In this document: positions 14,506-22,102 of the stretch, one piece after another
Layout of the letters: every line of letters starts with the position of its first letter
Numbering within the stretch: the stretch's first letter is position 1
NCBI GenBank assembly: GCA_041191265.1
Contig: JBEEPE010000292.1
Location: 1-22,102, forward strand
Origin: JBEEPE01 sp041191265
GTDB taxonomy: Bacteria > Verrucomicrobiota > Verrucomicrobiia > Chthoniobacterales > Chthoniobacteraceae
Direction: 5' to 3'
Length of the DNA stretch: 22,102 bases
The notes under the pieces: generated by a model
Told to the model about the DNA's origin: nothing
Database searches by the model: none
The model's input: only the letters and a program-made list of their open reading frames with translations
Translations under genes and position numbers: made by a program

Positions 14506-16554
14506 TCAACGGTGGACGAGGGGTTCCAGAACCTTCTTCATCCCAGAGGCTGTCGGATGCATTCCGTCGTAGAAATCTGTGACATCGCAGCCCACCTGTA
14601 CCGGATTGTATGAGCCAATCACCTTGACCCCGAGCCGTCGTCCCATCTCGACAAAAGACTGCTCCATCTCCAGGAACACCCGCCTCTCATTTTCCATCAG
14701 ACCATATACTGCAGGATGGTAGGGCGATAGCACCAAGACCACATCCGCCCTCACCTTGTAGTAACTCAACAACCTCTCGAAATCATGCTGACGAGCAGTG
14801 TCAAGATCGTAGGGCGTCATCCCATAACTCAAAGCCGTTTCGACGCCCCGTAAAATCTCGCTCGGCGAGTGATGCATCTTGCTAGGGCGGTACACATGAG
14901 ACCCATCTGAAAGAATCTTAGGGCGCATTTCAACACCGTTGTGCGCTGGAAATGTTTTGGCAAAACAATTAATCCTCCTGTAAAAATAATAAAAGGTATC
15001 TTCAACTTGATTTTTCCATTGGGGAAGTGGTGGTCGCGGTTTAGGGGGTCTCTGTGCCTCGCCCCTCAGTCCCGCCAGTGCAGATTCATAGTCGCTGGAA
15101 ATACTCTGCCAACTAGTCTGACCGGATAATCTATTAAACAGCCAAGGATCTCCACCAATCAGGACAGTGTTGGGTTGAAATTTATCAAAAGCCAAATCCG
15201 AAAGAGCAATCAGGTCTTCCAACGAGGCTCCGCTCACCGCTAGGTTCAGCGGTTTACCCCCAAGAACAGCAGCCCCCACCTGCATCATTCGCGAAGATCC
15301 CAATACAAGAGTGTCAGGTCGCATAGTCTCCCGAGCAATCCTGCTCCTAACGAACAACCTTTCATCCATGTTTACAGAATAGACAGCATCGTGCTCAGTC
15401 AACGCCTCAGCCAGGACCTCTTCGAAACCCGTTTTAGCCTTCGATGAAAATAGCTTAGCTCCGGCCAAGCCCATCGCAATAATCGTGGAAGTCAAAAAAA
15501 TAATCCACTTGAAGAACTTAGATCTTGGCATGTGCACGCGATTCCTGAAAGGCAACTCTACATATCTCCATGACAGAGCGGAGAGACAGAACACGAGACA
15601 AATGCCGAGGAGCATCACAAACTGGTTCGGCTTTACATAAAAATGACGGAGAAAAGCTAACACAGGCTGGTGCCAAAGGTAGGCGCTGTAGCTTAAAAGT
15701 CCGACACTCACCATCGCTCTACTGGCCAGAAAGCGACCAACCATAGTTGCTGGGGTTGCAAACACAATTATCAGCGCCGAACCTAGGGTTGGCACAACTG
15801 CATAGAAACTCGGAAATGGTGTGATGCTTGAGTAGTTGAGATAGGCTGAAAAAATTAGAATAAAACCGCATAAACTCCCCGTTTCTGAAGAGAACCAATG
15901 ATTTTCTCGCGTATCGCTTCTGGCTCCGCAGAAAGCAACAAAAGCCCCGACACTCAACTCCCAGAAACGCATCGGCAGCATAAAGAACGCAGCGTCTGGC
16001 GAGTTCAGGGATGCCCACAGGCACAGGCTGAAACTCCCAAGGGCGACCAGTGCCAGAAAGGCCACTCTCGCTCGTTTCCGGTAGCGCCAAAGTAACAAAA
16101 TTAGTAGCGGAAAAAAAACGTAGTATTGTTCCTCGACAGCAAGACTCCACGTATGCAGCAGGGGCTTCAACTCCGCCGCTGTTTCGAAATATCCACCGTC
16201 CCTTAGGAAGTGGAAATTCGAGTAAAACATGGAAGCAGCCAGAAGGCTTTTGAAAAAAGCCCGCAACTCGAACGGCGCCAGTAGAAAAAAAGAGGCAGGT
16301 ACACTGCTTGCCAAGACAAGAAGCAGGGCCGGCAATATCCTCCGCGCTCGGCGCTCCCAAAAATCTGAGATGCGGAATTTTTCATTTTCCATTTCCGAAA
16401 TGATAATTGAGGTTATTAGATAACCGCTTATCACAAAAAACACATCGACGCCGACAAAGCCCCCACTAAGGCTTGCAAAGCCCGCGTGAAAAAGAATGAC
16501 TGGGACGACAGCAAAAGCCCGAAGCCCATCTATCTCCCTTCTGTAAGTAATCAT
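14506..16554 (-). CDS. OafA-type membrane acyltransferase with C-terminal SGNH domain
   Basis: A 682-residue protein. Residues 1 to about 360 are an acyltransferase family 3 membrane domain with around ten hydrophobic segments. It starts YRREIDGLRAFAVVPV and carries the conserved LFHAG (His23), GGFVGVDVFFVISGYL at 31-46, FWERRARRILP at 65-75 and HTWSLAVEEQYY. Residues about 410-682 form an SGNH-like periplasmic domain: LVLGSSRMM near 418 holds the candidate nucleophile, IGGDPW follows, and DFYDGMHPTASG near the end holds the Asp/His pair. Such fusions O-acetylate LPS O-antigen or other surface glycans. Start: the ATG at 16554 follows an A-rich stretch with no ribosome binding site. Next to the pse operon and glycosyltransferases, it probably decorates the same glycan. 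Confidence 0.9.
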   Translation of the reverse strand: MITYRREIDGLRAFAVVPVILFHAGFASLSGGFVGVDVFFVISGYLITSIIISEMENEKFRISDFWERRARRILPALLLVLASSVPASFFLLAPFELRAFFKSLLAASMFYSNFHFLRDGGYFETAAELKPLLHTWSLAVEEQYYVFFPLLILLLWRYRKRARVAFLALVALGSFSLCLWASLNSPDAAFFMLPMRFWELSVGAFVAFCGARSDTRENHWFSSETGSLCGFILIFSAYLNYSSITPFPSFYAVVPTLGSALIIVFATPATMVGRFLASRAMVSVGLLSYSAYLWHQPVLAFLRHFYVKPNQFVMLLGICLVFCLSALSWRYVELPFRNRVHMPRSKFFKWIIFLTSTIIAMGLAGAKLFSSKAKTGFEEVLAEALTEHDAVYSVNMDERLFVRSRIARETMRPDTLVLGSSRMMQVGAAVLGGKPLNLAVSGASLEDLIALSDLAFDKFQPNTVLIGGDPWLFNRLSGQTSWQSISSDYESALAGLRGEAQRPPKPRPPLPQWKNQVEDTFYYFYRRINCFAKTFPAHNGVEMRPKILSDGSHVYRPSKMHHSPSEILRGVETALSYGMTPYDLDTARQHDFERLLSYYKVRADVVLVLSPYHPAVYGLMENERRVFLEMEQSFVEMGRRLGVKVIGSYNPVQVGCDVTDFYDGMHPTASGMKKVLEPLVHR

Positions 16555-16966
16555 AATTTTATTTGATGTTCCATGTCGGATTTAAGACTTAGTGAAGGTT
16601 CATGGGTATTAGTGCGCCCCAGATCCGCGAGTTTTTAAGCTTAAACTGCGCCTTTATGGCCGGATTCCTTCGGGTGTATACCTTTAGTCTAGAGTTCTAC
16701 CGTGTTTTTTCTATTTCTGCTTTTTTTGTTCCGCATTGGCGCAGTAGCGCCAATGGTTCCTCAAAACGGGGCGCTCGCGACTGGAGGGTTGTTAAAAAGA
16801 CGATGCACATTGAGCCCAGAGCGACCTCAGAAATTTGGCAAATTGAGAGCTTCCAAAATAAGCGTCCATCAACCTAATTTGTACACTTTTGAGGGTTGAG
16901 ACAGCTCCGTTTACCCCCGTTTCCTATCTCCTCCAATCCTACTTGGCGCAGTTTCCCCGTGCCAAC
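16555..16966. other. 412 bp intergenic region, no gene seen
   Basis: Lies between two - strand genes and should hold the promoter of the acyltransferase. It includes the hairpin at 16734-16755 and a T-rich run before it on the + strand. Short frames on the + strand show no protein-like content. No terminator with a T-run was found for the sulfatase-family gene. Confidence 0.4.
16734..16755. repeat. Perfect 9 bp inverted repeat
   Basis: CATTGGCGC, loop AGTA, GCGCCAATG. The stem is GC-rich and perfect. On the + strand a T-run precedes it (about 16721-16728) rather than following it; on the - strand an A-run follows. It is therefore not a standard intrinsic terminator in either direction. It could be a repressor site, an mRNA leader structure of the acyltransferase gene, or a small dispersed repeat. 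Confidence 0.55.
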
Positions 16967-18808
16967 TCATCTGAGAAAAACCCGCAAATCGCGGGCCAGT
17001 TTTGCCATTTCGGGTGCGTGGCGGTGGAGGAACTTTTCGCCGTCGGGATGGGGTTTCCAGTCCCAGCCCATGGGGGATGCGAAGCCGCGATGACCCTCGA
17101 GCGGAACATGCAACACTCCATCGTCAGTCCAGAGAGCTACCTCATGCCATCCCCCGACAATTCGATTTCTGCGATCCGGCAAACTGAATAGGTTCTCCCC
17201 CTGAGCCCAGTCGCCCCGAATCGCTGGATCTGCTCCCAACTGCTCAAGAAGCGTGACCGAGAGGTCCATGTGGCTTGATGGGCGAGTCTCTTTTCCCGGG
17301 GCTATTCCCGGTCCAGCAACAAGAAAAGGCACGTGAACCTGTTGTCGCGCGTAGTTGCTGGTGTGGCCGAAATATCCGTTTTCAAAAAACTCTTCGCCGT
17401 GGTCGCCCGTAAGAATCACCCACGTATTCTCGGCGTTTCCTGTTCGCTCGAGGGTATCGACGATTTTTTGAAGTACCCTGTCGGCGTGCTCAACCGCATT
17501 GAAATAAGCATTCTTAAGCTCAGTGATCTCTGCCGCCGGGATTTGGCCACTTTTTTTCAGATACGACACTTTTCCGGCGAACGGCGTATTACGAGATTTG
17601 TCTCGAGGCCAGTCATAGGTCTGGTGCGGCGAGTCGAGCATGAGAAACGCGAAGAAAGGGGTTGAGACATTCTTTCTCGCAGCCACCCAACTTTCAAAAT
17701 CTTCGGCAACCATTTCGTCCTTCCGCCATTTGGGTTGGTCCCCCCAGCGGTCTTTGATGCCGCTCTGCATGGTTACCCAAGCGGTCGACCGGAACTCAGG
17801 AAAATCCATTCGCGCCGTGGAAATTACGCGCATGTCGTATCCGAGGCGCTGGAGCTCCACGATGAGGGCCGGTGGCGTATGCTCTCCGTAAATGCTAAAC
17901 CAATACGGGGCTGCCAGGCCGTAAATCAGGGAGAAAACGCCGAACCGGGTTGCATTCCCACCACTCGCATGGTCTTGAAAAATACGCGCGCGATTCGCAC
18001 TCCATTCGGAAATGAGGGGCATGTGCTCTGGGCTAAACGCGTCCGCCCGCAACGAATCCACGACCGCAATTACGATATTTGGACGCGGCCCCGCAGGTGG
18101 GCATTGCGGAACGGCTCGCGGGTAGTTAAGCGCTAGCCCGCCGGAGGAAGAGAGCCGCTCCTCACGGGTGGCTTCCTCTGGTGTCGAGGCATTTGAGACC
18201 CGATTAAAAAGACGTTTCGCGGTAATCGCCTGATACAGAGGAAATGACCGCGCGCGAGACGTAATCGGCTTGAACTGCTTCGCATCAGCCCACGCAAAAA
18301 CTGACTTCTCACCCAGCACAGCTAGAACCACCAGGATAAGCCCGATTTTTGCGATCCAGTTTTGAAACCCGCTGCGGGGCGTTGAGGCTCTTGCGCGCCG
18401 CTGGAGGAGGAGTTGAATCGCGAACATCGCGATGGAGCCGACGGTCACCAAGCTGACGGTTTCTGCATCGAGATCGAAGGTCTGTAACCCGCCTGGCGTC
18501 GTCACTAGGTTCCACACCATCCCGTTGATGTGGTAGCGAAAAATAGCCCAAATCCGTGTGTCAATAAACAGGATGAAGTGAAAGAGCGTCCAAGCACCCG
18601 CTTCGACCCACGGTGAGGCGCGGGGAAAAAAACGCCGCGAGGCCCAAAAGCAGGGAAGCCCACAAAGATTGAAGGCCAGTGCCAGCATCGACATGGTTGA
18701 GATTGCTGCGCCAATCAGCCACAGAGCCTCCAATCCCGCCATCGGGTGTCCGTAAAAGCAGCAAACTCCGAGAGAGAGAAAAACGTTCGCAAGGTAGACT
18801 AAAAGCAT
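16967..18808 (-). CDS. YejM-like inner-membrane protein with sulfatase-family periplasmic domain
   Basis: A 613-residue protein. About five hydrophobic segments lie in residues 1-20, 25-50, 72-90, 118-135 and 152-170, followed by a linker. An alkaline phosphatase/sulfatase-superfamily domain runs from about 243 to the end: RPNIVIAVVDSLRADAF at 242-258 (Asp251 metal ligand), GGNATRFGVFSLIYGL at 283-298 with Thr287 in the nucleophile position, and LTGDHGEEFFENGYFGH with the later metal-site Asp and His. This is the layout of YejM/PbgA-type proteins, which in enterobacteria bind LPS and control LpxC, and of related phosphoethanolamine transferases. The absence of Cys in a CxPxR motif argues against a true sulfatase. 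The ATG at 18808 has AGGTG just upstream. Whether it is an enzyme or a regulator cannot be settled here. Confidence 0.8.
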   Translation of the reverse strand: MLLVYLANVFLSLGVCCFYGHPMAGLEALWLIGAAISTMSMLALAFNLCGLPCFWASRRFFPRASPWVEAGAWTLFHFILFIDTRIWAIFRYHINGMVWNLVTTPGGLQTFDLDAETVSLVTVGSIAMFAIQLLLQRRARASTPRSGFQNWIAKIGLILVVLAVLGEKSVFAWADAKQFKPITSRARSFPLYQAITAKRLFNRVSNASTPEEATREERLSSSGGLALNYPRAVPQCPPAGPRPNIVIAVVDSLRADAFSPEHMPLISEWSANRARIFQDHASGGNATRFGVFSLIYGLAAPYWFSIYGEHTPPALIVELQRLGYDMRVISTARMDFPEFRSTAWVTMQSGIKDRWGDQPKWRKDEMVAEDFESWVAARKNVSTPFFAFLMLDSPHQTYDWPRDKSRNTPFAGKVSYLKKSGQIPAAEITELKNAYFNAVEHADRVLQKIVDTLERTGNAENTWVILTGDHGEEFFENGYFGHTSNYARQQVHVPFLVAGPGIAPGKETRPSSHMDLSVTLLEQLGADPAIRGDWAQGENLFSLPDRRNRIVGGWHEVALWTDDGVLHVPLEGHRGFASPMGWDWKPHPDGEKFLHRHAPEMAKLARDLRVFLR

Positions 18809-18890
18809 TCACCTAACTTTTACACGCGGCGTTCCCGCTTGGAAGCGTCATCAGAATCTTGGCACTTGAAACTGCGCGGCTTCCGCTTCC

Positions 18891-21800
18891 TCACCGTCCA
18901 CTGCACCAGTGGACGGCGTTTTTTAGGAGGGTTTGGTAGGCGGGGTTGCTGTGGGCTTCTTGGGCGTGGCCTAGGGAGATGTTGATAATCCGGGCTTTGG
19001 CGTCCTTCACCGACCAGACGGCAGGGTAAGGTTTATTGGTCGCTTTCTCCACTTCGGTCTCTGCCAGAACTTCAAACTCGGTCCCAATGTCCAGAATCGA
19101 CCGGTAGTGCTCATCGTTAATCATGAACTCTGCGGGGACACCCTTCATCACCGGATGTTCAGGGGCGCGGTTGAACACCGTAAAGTCGCCTCGGCCGTGG
19201 CCCCTCGCTCCTCCCGCAACAAACCGTTTGTTGTATCCCGAGATGGGCGGCCAGTTGTACCAGCCTCCAGCGTGGACAATCACCAACCCGCGACCCGAAT
19301 CCGCAAACGCGTTGAGCGCGTTTTGGAACGGGGGCGTTCCAAACTGCCCGTGGTTCGCGCTCAGCACAATGACGTCGGCTCTCGCAAATAAAGACAAAGC
19401 CTCCTCCAAGTTAGAGGTGTAGGCAGGGACGATTTTTCCGCCCTCCTTCAACGTGGCGCTGTCCGCCACGCGGAAGAACTTCTCGAAGTCATGGGAACTG
19501 CCTCCGCCAATCAACAACGCACGAACCGTCCCCTCGGCCGCCTTTTCCGGCAGCGTTTCTCCGGTTACCGGGAATCCCGCAGGCTTGGCTGGGGGTGCCA
19601 CGTCCGAGGCGGGGGACTTTGCTGTGGCCGCGAACTTCTGGCGTTCCTTGGGGGCCTCGTTGTCCGCCGTGATGGCCAGTGTCGTGGGCGAAATGCCGTT
19701 GTCGTAGCTTTCCAGCACGAGGCGCCGAACCCGCGACCTATCCTTTACCGGCAGGGAGAAATAGCGAACGTGGTGACGCTTCACGACGCCGTTGACCCGC
19801 TTGGATCCAGGAACATCCGCCGCGCTGACGTAGTCGATAAAAACGTCACCCGTACCGAGCTCTTCGGTTTGTTTGCTCCCGCTCTCGTGTTCAATCGTGA
19901 GTTTCATGGCGGGGCGCTTCATGTCCGGCCCGCCGCCCCAACCCGCCACTGCTCCCAGAAAATGCAGGTTCCCCGCAGCGAATCCCACCGGAATCTCGAC
20001 CTGTTTTGGAAGGGTTGAGGCGAAGGAGCGGCCACCGCCCCCCTTGAGCACCAGTGCGTTACCGCCTGTGGGGGTTGTGCTTGGATCTGGCAGACTGAAG
20101 GGAACGCCTTCCACCGTAACGACGCCAAACTTCTCGGGATGAATGGTGTCACCTTTCGCTTCACGGCTCTGATACAGACCATGTAACGTGTCCGTTGTGA
20201 AGTGTTTGGTCAGGTTGATTGCACGGAATCGGTTCTGACCAGCCCCGCCCGCGAGGTAAGTAAGAATGTCCCGCAAGGTCTCCGCACCAAGGGCTTCAAA
20301 TCCTTCCGGCATGAGCGAAACCCCGGTGTCCTGACGGGATTTGATGTCCGCCGTCCGAACATCCTGCTGCGCGCCGCCGGGGAGGTTGAGGGTGACGGTT
20401 CGATCGTTCTCGCGTCCGATGATACCCGTGACGAACGTGCCGTTTTTGAGAGCAATGCTCCATGTCCGGTGCTCGTTATCGACAACGCGGCTTGGATCAA
20501 TGATGTGGGTAAGCAGTTCGTTTGCGCCGTGCACCCCGATTCCGTCGAGAGCAGGGCCCACATTTTTTCCCTCGCCCTTGAACACGTGGCACGTGCTGCA
20601 GGCTGCGGTGAAAGCTGCTTTGCCCTTCGATTCATCACCCGTCCCGCGCTCAACCTCAGGGAGCAGTTTTGCAATCAGGGCATTTTTGGCGGGGTTCGAG
20701 CCTGCGCCGATTTCTTCGAACACCTGGAGCGCGCGCTTGGCGACTTCGCGGTCAGCGTGACGACTGAGCTTCCCGAGACGGGCGGGTCCTAGAAGTGCCG
20801 GTTGAAGTTTCTTTTCCTGCAGCGCCTGAATGACTTGCATTGCCCACTCTGAACGAGCTGCTAATGCATCGAACGCAGCCGATTGCGGCGTTCCCGCAAG
20901 GGTCATCAATGCGTCGAGCAGCAGATTGGCCACGGACTTTTCGCTGCTCTCAGAGAGCGCCGTGATGGTTTCCAGCGCAAGTGCGTCAGAGGGCTTGTTC
21001 GAGAGCAATGATTTCAACGTCGAGCGGACTGTCTCATCCGAGATGCGGCTGCGCGCGAGGGCCCGCACTGCCGTTGCACGTTGTTCTTGAGTCCGTGCGG
21101 GGTCAGCGACCACCGCCTTGGCGTGGGCGGTGAGGGTTTCGACCAGCGGTGCAGGCGCCTTCCACGCTACAGCGAAGGGCAACGCGGCATCGCGCAGGGA
21201 TTCATCCGCGGCGTTCGCGAGCGCTGCTAGGGCACCGGTCGGTGCGTCGAGGTTTGGCAGGGGGCGGGCTGCCAGCGTTTCCAGAACAAGGCGCGCGACG
21301 GTCGCGTTCCCTGCGGGAGCCTTCGAAACTGCAGCGAACGCGCGTGATACGTCGGATGCATCGCCTCGCTCGGTAACCGCCTGCGCCAGTGATTGGGCCA
21401 GTTGATGGACGGCAGGGGAGCTGAGGGAATCGTCCTTGAGAATCGTTTCGAGAATCGCGAGCGCGTTCGAGTTTGCCGCAGCCGCCGCAGCGCTTCGAGA
21501 CCAGTCGTCGTCCAGTGTGGGAAGGGCTTTCAGGAGGGCGCGTGCGACGTCGGTGTCTTGCGCCGAGTCTGACTTCGCTCTCGGTACGGCTTTGTCCCCA
21601 GAGCGAGCCGCCTCGTCCGCAGTCGCGAGGGCCGCCAGCGCCGTGAGGCGAACGCGGGCATCGGTGTCACCAAGTCGCTTTGCAATCGCGGTTTCCCAGC
21701 CTGCCGAGGTTCCTGCAACCTGCAGCGCTACTTTACGAACGCGCGCGTCCGGATTTTCGAGCGCGGCAGCGAGCGTTTCCCCCTCGAGGAGTCCGGAACG

Positions 21801-22102
21801 TCGCAACGCCCAAAGCGCAAGCATCTTCGGGTGGGCATCTGCTCCGGAGGCTAACTGCACAAGCTCTGCACGTGCGGACGCGATGTCCGCGCGGTCCATC
21901 AGCAATCGGTGCGCGGTGAAGCGGATGTGCTTATTTGGATGATTGAATGCCGCCGCCAGTTCCTTGGCTGACGCTAGCGATAGATCGGGAACCGTGAGCG
22001 CTTTAGCGTCCTGATGCTGAATCCGGTAGATCCGGCCGAAGTAGTGATCGCGATCGGGCCGGATGGATGCGGATGCCTTGCTGTGCTGAGGCCCGCGCGT
22101 GT
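18891..22102 (-). CDS. PVC-type heme-binding protein with HEAT repeats and C-terminal ThuA domain, partial
   Basis: The frame stays open to the right edge, so the N-terminus is missing; a TTG at 21905 is not the start. About 1069 residues are present. The visible order is as follows. First comes the end of a beta-propeller-type domain (DHYFGRIYRI), then alanine-rich HEAT-like repeats for about 430 residues (DARVRKVALQVAG, DARVRLTALAALA). A cytochrome c-type domain has CSTCH at 20586-20600 and GKNVGPALDGIG. A beta-rich region of about 250 residues may be an NPCBM-like carbohydrate-binding module. The ThuA-like domain (about 19536-18894) starts VRALLIGGGSSHDFEKFF and includes FMINDEHY. Verrucomicrobia and Planctomycetes have many such proteins, thought to be exported and to act in sugar oxidation. 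The substrate is unknown. Confidence 0.88.
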   Translation of the reverse strand, partial: TRGPQHSKASASIRPDRDHYFGRIYRIQHQDAKALTVPDLSLASAKELAAAFNHPNKHIRFTAHRLLMDRADIASARAELVQLASGADAHPKMLALWALRRSGLLEGETLAAALENPDARVRKVALQVAGTSAGWETAIAKRLGDTDARVRLTALAALATADEAARSGDKAVPRAKSDSAQDTDVARALLKALPTLDDDWSRSAAAAAANSNALAILETILKDDSLSSPAVHQLAQSLAQAVTERGDASDVSRAFAAVSKAPAGNATVARLVLETLAARPLPNLDAPTGALAALANAADESLRDAALPFAVAWKAPAPLVETLTAHAKAVVADPARTQEQRATAVRALARSRISDETVRSTLKSLLSNKPSDALALETITALSESSEKSVANLLLDALMTLAGTPQSAAFDALAARSEWAMQVIQALQEKKLQPALLGPARLGKLSRHADREVAKRALQVFEEIGAGSNPAKNALIAKLLPEVERGTGDESKGKAAFTAACSTCHVFKGEGKNVGPALDGIGVHGANELLTHIIDPSRVVDNEHRTWSIALKNGTFVTGIIGRENDRTVTLNLPGGAQQDVRTADIKSRQDTGVSLMPEGFEALGAETLRDILTYLAGGAGQNRFRAINLTKHFTTDTLHGLYQSREAKGDTIHPEKFGVVTVEGVPFSLPDPSTTPTGGNALVLKGGGGRSFASTLPKQVEIPVGFAAGNLHFLGAVAGWGGGPDMKRPAMKLTIEHESGSKQTEELGTGDVFIDYVSAADVPGSKRVNGVVKRHHVRYFSLPVKDRSRVRRLVLESYDNGISPTTLAITADNEAPKERQKFAATAKSPASDVAPPAKPAGFPVTGETLPEKAAEGTVRALLIGGGSSHDFEKFFRVADSATLKEGGKIVPAYTSNLEEALSLFARADVIVLSANHGQFGTPPFQNALNAFADSGRGLVIVHAGGWYNWPPISGYNKRFVAGGARGHGRGDFTVFNRAPEHPVMKGVPAEFMINDEHYRSILDIGTEFEVLAETEVEKATNKPYPAVWSVKDAKARIINISLGHAQEAHSNPAYQTLLKNAVHWCSGR

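Noticed and set aside
21436..21942. Alanine- and serine-rich frames on the + strand opposite the HEAT repeats
   Set aside because: They are antisense mirrors of an Ala/Arg-rich repeat region with biased codons.
1..22102. CRISPR arrays, tRNA or rRNA genes, phage genes
   Set aside because: No regularly spaced repeats, cloverleaf-type sequences or phage-type proteins were seen on either strand.

Overview
The window most likely comes from a Gram-negative bacterium of the PVC superphylum, probably Verrucomicrobiota. The main reason is the large protein at the right edge (HEAT-type repeats, a CxxCH heme site, a ThuA domain), an architecture characteristic of Verrucomicrobia and Planctomycetes. The heptosyltransferase-like gene, the WaaE-like glycosyltransferase and the YejM-like sulfatase point to an LPS-type outer membrane. 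This assignment is inference from gene content; there is no rRNA in the window.

Left part, + strand (1-5133): a partly decayed envelope polysaccharide region. In order it holds the C-terminus of a family 9 glycosyltransferase (cut by the window edge), a 63-residue membrane stub that looks like the start of an O-antigen ligase-type protein, about 640 bp without a convincing gene, two family 2 glycosyltransferases, a family 9 glycosyltransferase pseudogene with its middle missing, a class I SAM methyltransferase, and a 416-residue orphan whose C-terminal half resembles GT-B sialyltransferase-like enzymes.

Centre, - strand (13526 down to 5154): a compact nonulosonic acid operon of the pseudaminic acid type, read pseB, pseC, GNAT/aldo-keto reductase fusion, SpsF-type cytidylyltransferase/class III aminotransferase fusion, PseG/GNAT fusion, pseI. 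PseB and PseC should turn UDP-GlcNAc into the 4-amino-altrose sugar, a GNAT acetylates it, PseG removes UDP, PseI condenses with phosphoenolpyruvate, and the SpsF-type domain most likely activates the product with CMP. No canonical PseF is seen. The aldo-keto reductase, the class III aminotransferase and a second GNAT are not needed for the textbook pathway, so the final sugar may be a modified nonulosonic acid. The operon converges on the + strand genes with a 20 bp gap, and the orphan 416-residue protein is a candidate for the transferase that uses the CMP-sugar.

Upstream of pseB lies a degraded IS3-family element (about 13840-14364), bracketed more widely by two copies of a 13 bp sequence.

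Right part, - strand: an OafA-type acyltransferase with a C-terminal SGNH domain (16554-14506), a 412 bp gap with a perfect 9 bp hairpin, a YejM-like membrane sulfatase-family protein (18808-16967), and the PVC-type heme/ThuA protein, which runs off the right edge. No tRNA, rRNA, CRISPR array, flagellar gene, flippase, polymerase or ABC exporter was seen, so the acceptor of the nonulosonic acid cannot be told from this window.
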